DNA of 64,000 nt from V1-33 sp964523105 (GTDB lineage: Bacteria; Verrucomicrobiota; Verrucomicrobiia; Verrucomicrobiales; V1-33). Positions 40,957 to 52,198 of this stretch are shown here, piece after piece; position 1 is the stretch's first letter, and each line of letters begins with the position of its first letter. The notes beneath the pieces are model-generated. The model saw only the letters and a list, made by a program, of their open reading frames with translations. It made no database searches and was not told where the DNA came from. The stretch is from contig CAZFZN010000013.1 in NCBI GenBank assembly GCA_964523105.1, positions 62,001 through 126,000 of the forward strand, in the 5' to 3' direction. The position numbers were made by a program, and so were the translations under genes.

Positions 40957-42768
40957 TCACTCTTTGCGGGTGTGTGCCGGGTCGTAAAAGATTTTCACCT
41001 CCGCGTCCTTCGTGCCCAGCAGTTCCTGGGCGCGCCGGAGGGCATTGCGGGTGGAGATGTTGGGATTCTGAGCGCTGCCCATGAAGAGATTGTCGCGGCC
41101 CACCACGTCCACCATGCCGCTGTTCCGCAGCACGCGATAGACCTCCTTGCTCAATCCGCTGATGAGCAAATAGCGGTCGTGACTGCGCAGGTAGCCGATG
41201 AGGTCCTCCAGCGCCATCACACTGGTGGCGTCGAGATGCCGCGCGTTTTTCATGCGCAGAATGATGACGCGCAGATTCTCGTCGTTGGCAGTGCGCTGGA
41301 TTTGCGTGCGGAAAAGTTCCGCCGCTCCGAAGAAGAGTTCGCCCTCGACATGCACGATGCTGATGCCGGGATTCTGCCGGCCGCCGGCCCGCTCCCGCTC
41401 CTGGAGCGCGCCGTCGGAACTGAATTCATATTCCACCAGCATCGGCCGCGCCGCTTTTCGCAGATAAAGCACCACACTGGTGGCCACGCCGAGAAAGATG
41501 GCCACGTGCAGCGGCATAATCAGCGTGGCGGCAATGGTGACAGCCAGCGTCGTGGCGTCGCTGCGCGTGGCGCGCCAGCAGACGCGCAGGTGCCGGCGGT
41601 TGAGCAGACTCGTGGCGACACAAATGACCAGCGCCGCCAGCGCGGCACGCGGGATCCAGGGCATGACCGGACCCATCAGCAGCGCCGCCGCGAGGCACAT
41701 GAGGCCGCACACCAGGCTGCTCACCGGCGTTCGCGCCCCGCTGGAGAAATTGAGGGCCGAACGTGTCAGGCTCCCGCTCGCAGGCATCCCTCCGGCAAAC
41801 GCGCTGCCCACATTCGCAAGCCCGCAGGCCAGCAGGTCCTGATTGAAATTGGTGTGGTCGCCCGTGCGGCCGGAAAGCGCCTTGCCCATTACCGTATTCT
41901 CCAGCGCCGCGAGAAACGCCACCGCCAGAGCGGGCCCGACGATCTGCCCCAGATTCTGCAGCGTCAGCTCACTGGTGAACTGCACGCCGGAGGGGATCAA
42001 ATCGTCGAGCGCGAACGGCCGCAAAAACACCAGCCCGCTGTCTCCTCCGCGAAACGGCGCCGCGGCCAGCGACGCCGTCACAAGGGCAAGGGCGAGGGCG
42101 GGAATCCGCGGCGCAAATCTCCTCACGAGCACATACACGAGGATGGTCCCGGAAGCCAGCATCAGCGAAACTGCCGCCGTGCGCCCGGGCAGGTTCTCCA
42201 GTTCCATGATCGTGCTTCCAAGAATCGTGAAGAGGGAGGCGCCGCGTTCGCCGGTGGTGATGCCCAGCACTTCCCGCAACTGACCCGTCGCGATCAGAAT
42301 CGCCGCGCCGGTGATGTAGCCGACGATGACACTGCGGCTGATGTATTGAATCAAATCCGCCATGCGCAGCCCTGCGCCCACGATGAGCAGCATTCCTGAA
42401 ATGAACACCAGCACCGGCATCAGCGCCACGCGGTCCGCCACGGCGTAGGCGCTCATGGCCGAAAACACCATCAGTGAGGTCGCATTCGTCGGCCCGAGAA
42501 TGGTATATCGCGACGCGGCAAAAAAGGCCCCGATGATCGCCGCCACGGCGGAGCACAGAATGCCCGTCGCCTCATGCGGCAGACCCGCGATCATCGCAAA
42601 CGCCATGCCCTGAGCGATGGCCGGCAGCGCCACGTTCATGCCGGAGATCACATCGTGCCGCAGCGCGTCGGCGTGGTAGCCCCGCAGCTGCGTCACCAGC
42701 GGAAACGTGCGCAAATGCCCGCCCGGCACGAGCGTGCGCCAATTGAACGAGTCGGGCCGGTGAGACAT
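40957..42768 (-). CDS. SulP-family anion transporter with STAS domain
   Basis: A 603-residue transporter. About 12-14 membrane helices with SulP motifs (ISGMNVALPAIAQGMAFAMI, YILGPTN-like SRYTILGPTNATSL, NVGSAFAGGMPASGSLTRSA) and a C-terminal STAS domain (VIILRMKNARHLDATSVMALEDL). Relatives move sulfate, bicarbonate or other anions. The start is the ATG at 42766-42768. It diverges from the oxidoreductase at 42905. Confidence 0.93.
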   Translation of the reverse strand: MSHRPDSFNWRTLVPGGHLRTFPLVTQLRGYHADALRHDVISGMNVALPAIAQGMAFAMIAGLPHEATGILCSAVAAIIGAFFAASRYTILGPTNATSLMVFSAMSAYAVADRVALMPVLVFISGMLLIVGAGLRMADLIQYISRSVIVGYITGAAILIATGQLREVLGITTGERGASLFTILGSTIMELENLPGRTAAVSLMLASGTILVYVLVRRFAPRIPALALALVTASLAAAPFRGGDSGLVFLRPFALDDLIPSGVQFTSELTLQNLGQIVGPALAVAFLAALENTVMGKALSGRTGDHTNFNQDLLACGLANVGSAFAGGMPASGSLTRSALNFSSGARTPVSSLVCGLMCLAAALLMGPVMPWIPRAALAALVICVATSLLNRRHLRVCWRATRSDATTLAVTIAATLIMPLHVAIFLGVATSVVLYLRKAARPMLVEYEFSSDGALQERERAGGRQNPGISIVHVEGELFFGAAELFRTQIQRTANDENLRVIILRMKNARHLDATSVMALEDLIGYLRSHDRYLLISGLSKEVYRVLRNSGMVDVVGRDNLFMGSAQNPNISTRNALRRAQELLGTKDAEVKIFYDPAHTRKE

Positions 42769-42868
42769 GCCGCATTCCTAAGCCACACGCGCGGCGGGAT
42801 GCCAGGAAAATCCGCCGCCGTCCGGAATCGGGGACCATGAGACCGCGGCCGCCCGGCGGATGCGGACA

Positions 42869-42896
42869 TTGACGCCGTGCCAGTGCGGCCCAGAAT
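42869..42896 (+). promoter_or_regulatory. Candidate promoter, start codon close to -10
   Basis: TTGACG at 42869-42874, 16-bp spacer, CAGAAT at 42891-42896, and the ATG at 42905, eight bases beyond. Confidence 0.42.
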
Positions 42897-42904
42897 GGCG
42901 GGCC

Positions 42905-44185
42905 ATGAACAACCGTCGCCGCTTCCTTGCCGCCTCCGCCGCCGCTCTCAGTGCCCCTCGACTCTGGTCACAAAACGCGCCGCCCTCCGGAAAGATTCGC
43001 GTGGGCGTCATGGGACTGAGCCGCGGCCTGGCGCACGTTTCCTCATGGCTTCAGGTGCCGAACGTCGAAATCACCGCGCTTTGCGACGTGGATTCGCGCC
43101 GCGTCGGTGAGGGACTGCGCGCCGTGGAGAAGGCCGGGCAAAAGACGAAGCCGCAGACCGGATCGGATTTCCGACGCTTTCTCGAAGGCGATGTCATCGA
43201 TGTGCTCAGCGTGGCCGCGTGCAATTTCTGGCACACGCCCGCGGCCCTGCTCGCGGCCCAGACCGGCAAGCATGTCTATGTGGAAAAACCGGGGAGCCAC
43301 ACGGCTTACGAATCGCTCCTGCTGGCCGCCGCTTCCAAAAAGTACAGCCGCCACATCCAGCAGGGCACCCAGCGCCGCAGCCTGCCCGCCATGCGCGAGG
43401 CCATGCTCCGTCTCAAAGAGGGCGTCATCGGAAAAGTCACCGCCGCCCGCTGCTGGTACGACAGCGAACGCGGCTCCATCGGCCGCGGCAACACGGCGCC
43501 GCCGCCCGACTGGCTCGACTGGACGCTTTGGCAGGGCCCCTGCGCCGAGCGCCCCTACAAGGACAACCTCGTGCACTACAACTGGCACTGGCACTGGCTC
43601 TACGGCGGCGGCGAACTCGCGAACAACGGCGTCCACGCGCTCGACCTCGCGCTGTGGGGCATCAGCGAAGCGCACCGCCGCGTGCTCACTCCGGCGCGCG
43701 TCACCTGCAACGGCGGACGCTATCACTATCAGGACGATCAGGAAACGCCGGACACCGCGCTGCTCGCCGCGGATTACGGCCCCTGCGCCGTGACGTGGGA
43801 CGGCAGCTCCTGCCACAAGCGCACCGGCGGTGAGAAGCATGCATTTGTCAGCTTCTACGGCGAAGGCGGCACGCTCTCACTCAGCAGCAGCGGCTACACG
43901 CTCTACGACAAGACCGGAAAGGAAACCGGACGCAATGAGCCGCCCTTTACCGATGTCCCGCATTTCCAAAACCTCGCCGACGCCATCCGCGGCACCGCCG
44001 CGCTCAACTGCCCCGCCGAAGAAGGCCAGCGCGCCGCCCTGCTCTGCCACCTCGGCAACATCGCCTATCGCACCGGCGGTGCGGTGGAGTTCGATTCCGA
44101 AAAGCAGGAACTCAAAAACCCGTCGAAGGAAGCCGCCGCCCTCTGGAGCAAGGAATACCGCAAAGGCTGGGCCCCGAAAGTCTGA
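42905..44185 (+). CDS. Tat-exported Gfo/Idh/MocA oxidoreductase
   Basis: A 426-residue oxidoreductase with a Tat-type signal (NNRRRFLAASAAALS). The NAD(P)-binding Rossmann domain has VGVMGLSRGLAHV, followed by VEKPGSH (the EKP motif) and the C-terminal alpha/beta domain with HWHWLYGGGELANNGVHALDLA. Substrate unknown; sugar or cyclitol derivatives are usual for the family. The start is the ATG at 42905. Confidence 0.9.
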   Translation: MNNRRRFLAASAAALSAPRLWSQNAPPSGKIRVGVMGLSRGLAHVSSWLQVPNVEITALCDVDSRRVGEGLRAVEKAGQKTKPQTGSDFRRFLEGDVIDVLSVAACNFWHTPAALLAAQTGKHVYVEKPGSHTAYESLLLAAASKKYSRHIQQGTQRRSLPAMREAMLRLKEGVIGKVTAARCWYDSERGSIGRGNTAPPPDWLDWTLWQGPCAERPYKDNLVHYNWHWHWLYGGGELANNGVHALDLALWGISEAHRRVLTPARVTCNGGRYHYQDDQETPDTALLAADYGPCAVTWDGSSCHKRTGGEKHAFVSFYGEGGTLSLSSSGYTLYDKTGKETGRNEPPFTDVPHFQNLADAIRGTAALNCPAEEGQRAALLCHLGNIAYRTGGAVEFDSEKQELKNPSKEAAALWSKEYRKGWAPKV

Positions 44186-44394
44186 GGCCGCCCCGCAGCG
44201 AAAAGGGCCGTGTCAGCCGGCACTTCGTCTTCGTTCTCCGATGCCACGGCCGGCCCCGGGCGGGCCGTTTCCTCCTCACGCATCGTGGCCATGCCATGCC
44301 GGCCAAAAGGAATGAAGTTGCCGCCTGCGCGTCACGGCGCGATGCTCCTTGCTCGATCGCAGTCCTCGAACATCCGGACATTCGCCGCCGTGCT

Positions 44395-44577
44395 CTGCCG
44401 CAGCAGCGCCCGCGCCGAAAAAGAGCGCGCCATGCTCGCCCGGCAGAGCGAACGCCTCTGCGAAGAACTCAGCAAAATCGACGCCGCGTTCCGCACCGCC
44501 ACAAGCGATCTCAAACTGCGGCCCGACTATCATCAAAAGACCGGCCGCGTCGAAGCCCGCATCATTGACTCATGCAC
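44395..44577 (+). pseudogene. Transposase remnant, IS1634-like DDE family
   Basis: About 60 codons read as LCRSSARAEKERAM followed by AAFRTATSDLKLRPDYHQ and RVEARI. The second part matches the conserved end of IS1634-type DDE transposases (AFRxLKSDLxLRPIYHQxxxRIEAHI) and the first part fits an upstream segment, so an internal deletion is likely. No inverted repeats or intact ends were seen. Confidence 0.5.
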
Positions 44578-44796
44578 CGCCTCACGGTGCGTTCGCCCTT
44601 CGGGCTGCCCGTTCCTCGCAGTCCACCTCGCACCTGGTCTCCGGCGCGCGGTTGTCTGCTTCCTGGCCCTGACCCGGTGGCACGGTCCGCACCGTCGCCC
44701 GTGCCGCCCGCCCCGGCGCCGGTCGCCGGCCCCGCGGAAATGGAGTGCCGGAAACCGGGAGCCGCCGGGCGACCCGCTGCGGAGCCTAACCCTTAA

Positions 44797-44926
44797 AAGG
44801 GAAATAGAACCACGGATGGACCCTGATGAACACGGATACTCAGCAAGTTGTGTTCACGGGAATCCTCCACCGGGGAGTGAATCCGATTTCGAGCGTAAAT
44901 CCGTGTCCATCTGCGATTTTCCTTTT
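44797..44926. repeat. Long palindromic repeat, copy B (inverted relative to A and C)
   Basis: Arms GAACCACGGATGGACCCTGA and ATCCGTGTCCATCTGCGATT; interior ACTCAGCAAGTTGTG…GGGGAGTGAATCCG is the reverse complement of the interior of copy C. About 130 bp, able to fold into a long hairpin. Confidence 0.75.
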
Positions 44927-44980
44927 CAAGCTAACTCAAACCAAGCGCGCAACTGCGGAACTTGGGTTAGTCGGTGCGAT

Positions 44981-46117
44981 TTACTCGACGGTCGCGCGCT
45001 GATTCTCCGGCAGCAGCGCCCGCGCAGCTTCGGCGGCGGCGGGGTCTTTGGACTGGAGATTCTCCGCAGCTTTCCTGATGGTCGCCCTGCGTTCCGAACC
45101 GTAAAGATGCTCCTGCGCCCAGGTGACGGCGGCGGCAGGGTCTTTGTCGAGCAGTTCGTCACTGATGAAGCGCGCTGCATGAGCCCGGTCGGGACCGGTC
45201 GCTGTCGCATGGAAGGCCATGACGTCATCCAGCGACTCTTTGGCTGCCTGGCGGATCAAAGTGCTGCGGGTCATCACGCTGCCGTAACCAGAATCGCCCT
45301 CCAAATGCGTCAGGGCTTCAGCCAGGGGCAGTTCTTTGAGTGATTCGCGCAACAGTTGCCATTTCACGGGACAATCCGGCAGCGATTGAATCAGCGGCAG
45401 CAGTTCCGGAGAAATCCTGATCTTTGCGGTATCGACGTAATCCGGAACCACGGAGGGATGTGCTTTGCGAAACTCCAGCCCCGCGCGCGGATCGGCTTCG
45501 ATGCGCTCTCCTACCAATTTCCCCATGCCCATTCGCCGCAGCGTGCCGGGCAGCGTTTCTGCGAGGCTCCATGCGTCATCCGGCGACTGCTTTCCCATGT
45601 GTTCGAGCACGCTCCAGAGTGCGTCGGCACACTTTTCGCGATGCACTCCCTGCATGGCTTTGGAAGCGGCGAGGGCTTTGATGAAAGCAGCGGGATCGGC
45701 GTGCCTCCAGAGGTCCGCGAGCAACTGGAGTGCGTGGGTGTCGTGGGCGCAGGACTCGATGAGTGCGGGGAGCTGGCGGCGATCGCCGCGGGCGGCCAGG
45801 GAAAGCAGCAGCGCGGCGCGGCGCGGGCCGCTGCGGAGTTCCGCGAACGCTGCCTTGATGTCCGGGGCAGGGGAATTCCGTGAGGGGTGAGTGGCGAGGG
45901 AAGGCCGCATCACCGGCGCGTCTTCCACGGGCGCGGCCCATGCGTAGCGGCCCAGCGCGAAACCGGCGGCGGCGCACAGGAGGCAAAGCAGAATGAAGCC
46001 GGCGCGCTTCAGGAACGCGAAGTTGCACTTCGCTTTGTCGTCAGAGGCTCGACATTCGGGCGAAGTAAAACTTCGCGGTCCGTCCCGCCGGCGGTCATTC
46101 GTGGTTCCGGATCTCAT
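44981..46117 (-). CDS. Membrane-anchored helical-repeat protein
   Basis: A 378-residue protein with one N-terminal membrane helix (AGFILLCLLCAAAGFALG) and an all-helical body of repeated units ending with 'DPAAAVTWAQ', a pattern seen in Verrucomicrobiota solenoid proteins. Its ATG overlaps the stop of the upstream gene as ATGA (46114-46117), so translation is coupled. The upstream protein carries the same repeats. Probably a scaffold for protein interactions; no enzymatic motif found. Confidence 0.7.
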   Translation of the reverse strand: MRSGTTNDRRRDGPRSFTSPECRASDDKAKCNFAFLKRAGFILLCLLCAAAGFALGRYAWAAPVEDAPVMRPSLATHPSRNSPAPDIKAAFAELRSGPRRAALLLSLAARGDRRQLPALIESCAHDTHALQLLADLWRHADPAAFIKALAASKAMQGVHREKCADALWSVLEHMGKQSPDDAWSLAETLPGTLRRMGMGKLVGERIEADPRAGLEFRKAHPSVVPDYVDTAKIRISPELLPLIQSLPDCPVKWQLLRESLKELPLAEALTHLEGDSGYGSVMTRSTLIRQAAKESLDDVMAFHATATGPDRAHAARFISDELLDKDPAAAVTWAQEHLYGSERRATIRKAAENLQSKDPAAAEAARALLPENQRATVE

Positions 46118-48030
46118 GGCGGGGTCGGCGAAGGATTGATCAACGAGGCGCGCTCCTCACTCGTGAGGCCGGGGACAGACTCGACTACGGCCCGTGCGGC
46201 GGCGGGGTCGTCCTGCTTCCAGCGCGCCGCGAGTTCCTGGAGCATGGTGGCGCGCAGGGCGGCGTCCTGCACTGTCGCGCCCCACTGCAGCGCCGCGGCG
46301 GGATCCACTCCGATGAGACCGCGGGCGAATCCCGCAGCGGGTGCATCGCGCTCCGGGCCGGGCGGGAGAGTCGCGAGGTATTCCGAGGCTGCCGCCGGCT
46401 CCGCGGCGGCCCACGATTCCATGATGCCTCCCAGGGCGGGCGGCTGCGCATCGGGCGGGAGGGATTCGGCCCATGTCAGGGCTTCCGGAGTAGCCGCATT
46501 GGCCCATCCAAGGCCGGCGGTTTCCAGCGCGGCATCGCGGGCGGGACTGTCGGCCCAGGTCATGATCTGCGCGGTCGCGGCCGCCGGGTCGGTGGCGAGC
46601 AGGCGTTTGGCGGCGGAACGCACAAGCCCGAGACTGGCGGCGTCTTCCCCGCCGTGTGCGGCGCTGGCGGCGGCGCGCTCCAGGGCCAGTTGCGCAGGGT
46701 TGTAATTGGAATGATCGAGCGTGACGCGCGCGGTGTCCTGCAATTCGCCGGGCGGCAGTGCGTTCACCCACGCGGCGGCGACTTCCGGCGAGGTCTTCAT
46801 CAAAGTGGTGAGAGCTTCGTGCAGCAGGCCGTCGCGCATGGTAGAGGAAGGCGCGGTGCGCACCAGCTCCAGCGCCTGCTCCGGCGGGCCGGCGGCTCCC
46901 GGTGAAAGCATTGGGCCGCCGGTGAAGTCATTGACCCAGGTGTCGCCGGGTGGTGCAAGCTGCAGGGCGAGGCGGGGATCGGAGGTGAAGAGATTTGCGG
47001 CGGCATACTCGCGGGCAGCCGTCAGGCCATACCCGCCGGCGCCGGCATCGTGCAGCAGCGAGTGAACCCTTTCCGGCGCGGCTTTGGCCAGCGCGGAAAG
47101 AAGCGGCATCAGCGTGTCGGAGTCCCGAATGTCCATCCATGCCGGCCCCAGCTTTGCGGTGAGATGTTCAATGACCTCCGGCAGCTTCTCCGGGTGCGAC
47201 TCCAGCAGCGGCATCATGTCGAGCAGGAAGCCGGTGGCATTCTGTTTTGTCAGGCCCGCGGCGTCCATGCGGGCGAGCGCGGCGGCGGGATCGGTGGCGA
47301 GTTCGCGCGCGGTTTCGAGGGCGTCGAGCCGCAGACGAAACCATGCGGGCATAATGGCGGCGAGTTCCCGCACGCCGGCAGGATCGGACTCGAAGGCCCG
47401 CCGCAGCGCGTCCGGCGGGATGACTTGATCAAAGTGTTGCGCCTCCAGCTTCGAGGCATCCAGAAACGACAGGCGCCGCCCCCACGCGATGAGGTCTGCG
47501 GGATTCTCCGCCGCTGCATTGAAGATACCAGCGAGCGCGGCGGAGCGGCGGCCTTCGTCTTTCTCCGCCGTCACCGCGGCGAGAGCGGTTTCCACATTCA
47601 TGCGCGACCATGTTCGAAAGACGACGGCGATGAAGTGATTCGTTTCCTTTTCCGCTGAGAGGAAGGCAAATGCCGCTTCCGGGTCCAGCTCCGCCCAGCG
47701 CTCGGCGACCAGCATCAGCGCCGAGCGGCGGTGCGGCGGAAGGCCCGCTGCCTCTTCCGCTGCCTTGACCTCCGCCCACAGCGCGGGGAATTCGGAGACC
47801 GGCGTGGTTTCGAGGCGCTGGAGGAAGTCCCACATCTTCGCCAGCTCCGGATGCGCCGGTCGTTGCGTCAGGACGGCCGCTTCAACGCCGGAGTCCTGCG
47901 CGGCCGCTGCCCACGCGGCATTCACGCGCGCCTTTTCCTCCTCCGGAATTCCGCGCTGCCGTGGCCAGACGAAGCGCCCGGCCAGTGTGCCGGCAGTGAG
48001 CAGGGTCAAAGGCAACAGCAGAAGGCGCAT
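46114..48030 (-). CDS. Exported helical-repeat (solenoid) protein
   Basis: A 638-residue protein. After an N-terminal signal or anchor (LLLLPLTLLTAGTLAG) it is made of helical repeats of about 30-40 residues built on the theme DPxAAxxW/A (DPEAAFAFLSAE, DPAAALARMDAA, DPRLALQLAPP, DPAAATAQIMTWAD, DPAAALQWGATV, DPAAARAVVES). It is the first gene of a coupled pair with 44981-46117. Function unknown. Confidence 0.72.
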   Translation of the reverse strand: MRLLLLPLTLLTAGTLAGRFVWPRQRGIPEEEKARVNAAWAAAAQDSGVEAAVLTQRPAHPELAKMWDFLQRLETTPVSEFPALWAEVKAAEEAAGLPPHRRSALMLVAERWAELDPEAAFAFLSAEKETNHFIAVVFRTWSRMNVETALAAVTAEKDEGRRSAALAGIFNAAAENPADLIAWGRRLSFLDASKLEAQHFDQVIPPDALRRAFESDPAGVRELAAIMPAWFRLRLDALETARELATDPAAALARMDAAGLTKQNATGFLLDMMPLLESHPEKLPEVIEHLTAKLGPAWMDIRDSDTLMPLLSALAKAAPERVHSLLHDAGAGGYGLTAAREYAAANLFTSDPRLALQLAPPGDTWVNDFTGGPMLSPGAAGPPEQALELVRTAPSSTMRDGLLHEALTTLMKTSPEVAAAWVNALPPGELQDTARVTLDHSNYNPAQLALERAAASAAHGGEDAASLGLVRSAAKRLLATDPAAATAQIMTWADSPARDAALETAGLGWANAATPEALTWAESLPPDAQPPALGGIMESWAAAEPAAASEYLATLPPGPERDAPAAGFARGLIGVDPAAALQWGATVQDAALRATMLQELAARWKQDDPAAARAVVESVPGLTSEERASLINPSPTPP

Positions 48031-48211
48031 GGTCGTATGGACGACGCGGGGGGCGGAAATTGCAAGAGTGCGGACTTTTCAAAACGGGATCATCGGCGGT
48101 TCTCCGGCGCTGTGGTGGGACTCGCTGCGGCTGCAGTCGACGTTCCTCCCGGGCGAATCCGGCGATTGCGCTCCATCGAAGTCCCGGGCGGCGGTGAAAG
48201 TGCCGCGGATT

Positions 48212-48528
48212 TTATCGAGCCCGCCGTTGCCGGACCAGCCTGCGAATCACGCTGGGATCTCGTCTCGCATCCAGTACCGCCAGCACCAGGGTCTGGTCTG
48301 CTTCCTGCAGGAAATAAACGACGTAGTAGGATTGTTTCAGGATAGCCCGCTGCACCCGTCCATCTTTCGCGGAAACCCGTCCGGATTCCACTCGATCCAG
48401 CGGATCGTCTCCTCATACTTCGTCAACAGATGCTCTTTGCCGTCCGGTCTCCATGACAGGTAGTGCTGGATGGCCTGCTCCAAATCGCTCTCCACCTCCG
48501 GCAACGCTGAGACCGGCTTGCTGTTCAT
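48212..48528 (-). pseudogene. RelE/ParE-like toxin with a frameshift
   Basis: Translation from the ATG at 48526-48528 gives a normal toxin N-terminus (MNSKPVSALPEVESDLEQAI… GKEHLLTKYEETIRWIEWNP) until GFPRKMDG, where it meets a stop after five foreign residues. Shifting the frame by one base near 48360 recovers the conserved C-terminus: VQRAILKQSYYVVYFLQE, then TLVLAVLDARRDPS and RQRRAR. A single-base deletion near the GGACGGGTG run explains it. The start overlaps the antitoxin stop as ATGA. A sequencing error is the alternative. Confidence 0.72.
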
Positions 48529-48740
48529 GACTTTCTCAGCCGGCGCATCAATTCCCCGTGCGGGATCGGGACACTCCGGCCCGTCTCGTATGCGGCCATC
48601 CTTTTGTCGAGCAGCCGTTTATGGCTTGCGGGCATGGCCAGAGTTTCCTCGTCGGCCACGGATAACCAGAGACGCTCGGCGAGTTCCAGACGCTGGCGTT
48701 TCGGCAATTTCAGAAGGGCGGGAACAGTGGCGGCAGTCAT
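48525..48740 (-). CDS. Addiction-module antitoxin (PF09720-like)
   Basis: A 71-residue antitoxin with the family pattern LKLPKRQRLELAERLWLSV and a C-terminal Arg-rich GELMRRLRKS. Such antitoxins pair with RelE/ParE toxins and are intact here, whereas the adjacent toxin is frameshifted. The start is the ATG at 48738-48740; an extra in-frame start exists 12 bp upstream. Confidence 0.75.
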   Translation of the reverse strand: MTAATVPALLKLPKRQRLELAERLWLSVADEETLAMPASHKRLLDKRMAAYETGRSVPIPHGELMRRLRKS

Positions 48741-49013
48741 TGTGATAATCACATGCAGGCATTCCGCTCAGGCAAGCGCACATCGTTCCGGCACTTGCGT
48801 CCGGCCCCGGGATCAACCATTGCACGCCCTCATGTCTTTCCGCTTGCTCACCGCGCCTGCGGCGCGCTTTTAGCGGCGACCACGCGCGAGTCCGCAACCC
48901 GAACCGGCCCGCCGTCTTTCTGACCTTACGGCAGCGCCTGCGCGCATGGTCCATTTCCGCTGCGGCGGCGCGTCCCTGCGCGCCGGCCTCTGCAGACTTC
49001 CCCGTTCCTTTCC

Positions 49014-50621
<1,608 letters not shown>

Positions 50622-50705
50622 GTCCGCGCTGACGGAGGGCGCGAGAAAAATGATCGCCGGGGGCGGAAGGCTGCGTATGAGAGGACTCTTTCCCGGCCCG
50701 CCAAC

Positions 50706-52097
50706 ATGACGCTGACCCGCCGACAACTGCTCTCCCGACTCTCCTGCGGATTCGGTCTCGCCGCCTTCTCCGGGCTGGCGGGAGCGCGCGCCCTGACGCC
50801 GCAGTTCCGGCCGCGGGCGAAGAGCGTGATCTTCTGCTACATGAGCGGCGGGTTGTCGCATGTGGACTCCTTCGATCCCAAGCCGGAGCTGGCCAAACGC
50901 GCCGGCCAGCCGATGCCGGTCGCGGTGCAGCGCACGCAGTTCAATCAGAACGGCACCATTCAGCCGTCGCACTGGGCCTTCAAGCCGCGCGGGCAGTCTG
51001 GCCTCGAAGTCAGCGAACTGTTTCCGCACCTCGCGCAGTGCGCGGACGATCTGTGCGTCATCCGCAGCATGACGGCGAAATTCAGCGAGCACGCGCAGGG
51101 GAATTTTTTCATGCACAGCGGCTTTCCGTTCCTGGGATTTCCCAGTGCCGGCGCGTGGATGAGCTACGGCCTGGGCAGTGCGGCGGAGAACCTGCCTGGA
51201 TTCGTGGTACTGCAAAGCGGCGATGCCGTGACGCCGCACGGCGGCGTGGGGCTGTTCAGCAACGGCTTCCTCCCGGCGGTGCATCAGGCTTCCATCATCA
51301 ACGCCGATGGCGCGGAGCCGGTGGCGAATATCAAACCGCGGGAGCCCGGCACCCTGCAGCGCGGCCGGCTCAATTTCATCGCGAACATGGACCGGCAGTT
51401 TGCGGCGCGCACCGCACCCGGCGATGCACAGGTGGAAGCGGCCATCGCCAACGCCGAAATGGCATGGCGCATGCAGTCCGCCGTTCCCGAACTCTGCGAC
51501 CTCCGCGGCGAAACTGAAGCGACCAAAAAACTCTACGCGCTCGATGACTCTGATCCGAAGACCGCCGCCTACGGCCGCCAGTGTCTGCTGGCGCGGCGTC
51601 TGGTGGAGCGCGGCGTGCGGTTCGTGGAATTGAGCTGTCTCTCCTACAACATCGGCGGCGGCAATGCGCCCAATCCCTGGGATCAGCACGGCGACATCAT
51701 CAACGGCCACGGCAAAATGGCGCACCAGGTGGACCGTCCCGTCGCCGGCCTCCTGCGCGATCTCAAAGCCCGCGGCCTGCTCGACGAAACGCTCGTCATC
51801 TTCAGCGGCGAATTCGGCCGTACGCCGTTCAGTCAGGCCGGCAACGGCCGCGACCACAATCCCTACGGCTTCAGCCTCTGGCTCGCCGGCGGCGGCGTGA
51901 AGCCGGGTTTCGTCTATGGCGCCACGGATGAACTCGGCTATCACGCCGTGGCGGATGTCTGCACGGTCTATGACCTCTGGGCGACGGTGCTCCATCTGCT
52001 CGGCATGGACCACGAAGCGCTCACCTATCGCTTCAGCGGCCGCGACATCCGGCTCACGGATGTGCACGGGCACGTGCTGAAGCGACTGCTCGCGTGA
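50706..52097 (+). CDS. DUF1501 protein (Tat-exported), second copy
   Basis: A 463-residue paralogue of the gene at 30131. Tat-like signal TRRQLLSRLSCGFGLAAF, then the family motifs YMSGGLSHVDSFDPKPEL, SELFPHLAQCADDLCVIRSM, the His-rich NPWDQHGDIINGH and SGEFGRTPFSQ with GRDHNPYG. No DUF1549/1553 gene is adjacent. It begins 84 bp after the ABC-F gene. Confidence 0.88.
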   Translation: MTLTRRQLLSRLSCGFGLAAFSGLAGARALTPQFRPRAKSVIFCYMSGGLSHVDSFDPKPELAKRAGQPMPVAVQRTQFNQNGTIQPSHWAFKPRGQSGLEVSELFPHLAQCADDLCVIRSMTAKFSEHAQGNFFMHSGFPFLGFPSAGAWMSYGLGSAAENLPGFVVLQSGDAVTPHGGVGLFSNGFLPAVHQASIINADGAEPVANIKPREPGTLQRGRLNFIANMDRQFAARTAPGDAQVEAAIANAEMAWRMQSAVPELCDLRGETEATKKLYALDDSDPKTAAYGRQCLLARRLVERGVRFVELSCLSYNIGGGNAPNPWDQHGDIINGHGKMAHQVDRPVAGLLRDLKARGLLDETLVIFSGEFGRTPFSQAGNGRDHNPYGFSLWLAGGGVKPGFVYGATDELGYHAVADVCTVYDLWATVLHLLGMDHEALTYRFSGRDIRLTDVHGHVLKRLLA

Positions 52098-52160
52098 AAG
52101 CGGAAGGTCCGGCACCGCAGCCGGGGCGGAAAAATACGCGGTAACTGAACCGCGCGCGAC

Positions 52161-52189
52161 TTGCAGGCCCAGCCGGGGCGCGCTACAGC
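52161..52189 (+). promoter_or_regulatory. Candidate promoter, start codon close to -10
   Basis: TTGCAG at 52161-52166, 17-bp spacer, TACAGC at 52184-52189 and ATG at 52199, nine bases beyond. Confidence 0.38.
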
Positions 52190-52198
52190 ACCGTCACC

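Larger units (their letters stand above)
44186..44980. other. 795-bp degenerate intergenic region
   Basis: No intact gene. It contains the transposase remnant at 44395-44577 and palindromic repeat copy B at 44797-44926; the 220 bp between them show no signal that I can interpret. Confidence 0.6.

Noticed and set aside
44210..45343. Plus-strand 377-codon frame
   Set aside because: Only codons around 44395-44577 resemble a protein (a transposase remnant); the rest lies over a repeat and is antisense to the gene at 44981-46117.
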